Shown here piece after piece: positions 63,201 through 64,000 of a DNA stretch of 64,000 nucleotides. How positions within the stretch are numbered: position 1 is the stretch's first letter; each line of letters begins with the position of its first letter. Origin of the DNA: Telopea speciosissima (taxonomy: Eukaryota > Streptophyta > Magnoliopsida > Proteales > Proteaceae); assembly GCF_018873765.1 (NCBI RefSeq), contig NC_057922.1:9809563-9873562 (forward strand). Reading direction: 5' to 3'. A program made the translations under genes and the position numbers. The notes beneath the pieces are model-generated. The model saw nothing but the letters and a program-made list of their open reading frames with translations, did not search any database and was not told the origin of the DNA.

Positions 63201-63575
63201 AGGAATTTGGGTAAAAACATTCTCAAAAGCTAGCCATTAAGGAGAGGATGTTCAAGTACCTATTAAATCATCCACATCCACATTCATATCCGATGTGAGA
63301 TTATTTTTTCGCTGAAACCTCAACAGTATTAACTATTAACAATTAAAAGAGGAAAAAAAAATTGGGTGAATATTTGTATAAACATTTTCTTAAATCAGTT
63401 CACAAAGTTATTCTTTTTGTTTAAGGTTTTAAAAAACATTTTTAATAAATATTCTAATTGTTCTCCGATGGACCTTGAAAGGGATTGGTCAGATCTGCTA
63501 AAAAGAGCTTCGGACAGCGTGGTGGAAAGCTTGTTGGAGATAGAGGCAGAAGGAAAAAGTTTCGGGAATCAATAG
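60213..63575 (+). CDS. TIR-only (TIR-X) immune-type gene with one frame break
   Basis: Host gene for a short Toll/interleukin-1-receptor-domain protein of the plant TIR-only group (NADase-type immune signalling in relatives). Exon 1 is 60213-60716 and exon 2 is 63482-63575. The junction CAATGG|GTAAGG...GAAAG|G restores NGDWSDLLKRASD, the usual C-terminal helix of this family. Domain signs are DVFINHRGMDTKR (35-47), FLDYKTMKPGDE, AIRECKVGVVIFSPYYC, then LHELALMTEYEKKLIPIFYD, which includes the Glu expected to be catalytic. About 199 residues are expected, with no NB-ARC or LRR part. The reading frame shifts by one base near 60519, between SPYYCRS and the YPLHEL block, where a TAA occurs. Either the gene is dead or the base is an assembly error. 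The 2.77-kb intron carries a MITE. Confidence 0.7.
61190..61362. mobile_element. MITE in the TIR gene intron
   Basis: The left arm CGTGCAATGCACGCCACCCT and GTGAAATGATCGTTACACCC is mirrored on the right by GGGGTGTGGCGATCATTTCA and ACGTGTGCATTGCGTGACCG. The ends are approximate. Confidence 0.6.
62397..62410. repeat. poly-G run of 14
   Basis: Homopolymer in the TIR gene intron. Length is uncertain in any assembly. Confidence 0.75.
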
Positions 63576-64000
63576 AAACATAGATCTCAATTCATGAATT
63601 AAAATTTGGATTAAACAAATATAATTATGTTGTACAGAGAACTCTTAAGATTTCTTCATATTTACTATATGCGTATGCAAGTGAACAGTTTCCCCGTTCT
63701 AATTAAAGTTAAAATTAATTCCCTTTATTTATTAAACTAATCATATTATATAACAACAATATGAAATAGATACTAAAACTTGATCATGGCAGCTAGCTAA
63801 GAATTTCATTCCTCGCAAAAGCTAAAGCTAAGAATGCACTCTTGACAAAAATGAGAATTGACTCAAACAATTAGGTAATGCCACATTACTTAATTGGAAA
63901 TCTAGGCTGTGTTTGGTAAAGTTTTCCTTCCCTGCGATTTATGTGCTGTTTCTTTTGCCCTTTGGTACTTTTTTTTTTAATGAATATTTTAGTAAATCTA
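63576..64000. other. downstream of the TIR gene, nothing recognised
   Basis: AT-rich 3' flank. No further exon or repeat was recognised before the window ends. Confidence 0.5.

Overview
This is a stretch of plant nuclear DNA. It carries multi-exon genes with GT-AG introns, a plastid-targeted chaperonin, an Au-type SINE, L1-type LINE pieces, many short inverted-repeat transposons and AT-rich intergenic DNA. A TIR-domain gene argues against a grass. I infer an angiosperm outside the monocots and cannot name the species.

The left two thirds (about 2.0-42.4 kb) is a tandem array of five minus-strand genes for amino-acid permeases of the BAT1/GABA-permease type (APC superfamily). I call them A (2036-6371), B (9173-13500), C (21059-25358), D (28564-33060) and E (35797-42378). 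All five have intact exons and consistent splice sites, giving about 537, 537, 537, 510 and 523 residues. B and C differ at only four residues, A is a slightly older sister, D is more diverged, and E looks like the ancestral form. A, B and C share a new N-terminal tail and extra first exon. A-D share a one-residue deletion in the first membrane helix. Two relics of further E-like copies lie upstream of B and C. The spacers hold MITEs, two larger inverted-repeat transposons (16475-18108 and about 18305-19845) and a Copia fossil.

The middle (42.4-48.4 kb) has no host gene that I can recognise. It holds a 170-bp direct duplication, several MITEs and a LINE remnant into which two DNA transposons have inserted, each with a visible target-site duplication.

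The right third holds three unrelated genes. They are a single-exon cytosolic-type ribose-5-phosphate isomerase (48472-49287, minus), a five-exon plastid 20-kDa co-chaperonin (CPN20, 52374-57473, plus) whose 3.7-kb first intron is full of old repeats, and a TIR-only immune-type gene (60213-63575, plus) whose TIR domain is interrupted by one frame break. In Arabidopsis, BAT1 (At2g01170) and RPI2 (At2g01290) are also close neighbours, so the permease array next to this isomerase looks like conserved microsynteny in which the permease side has expanded.

I saw no RNA gene, CRISPR array or operon. Features were found by reading alone, so transposon ends without a quoted target-site duplication are approximate.
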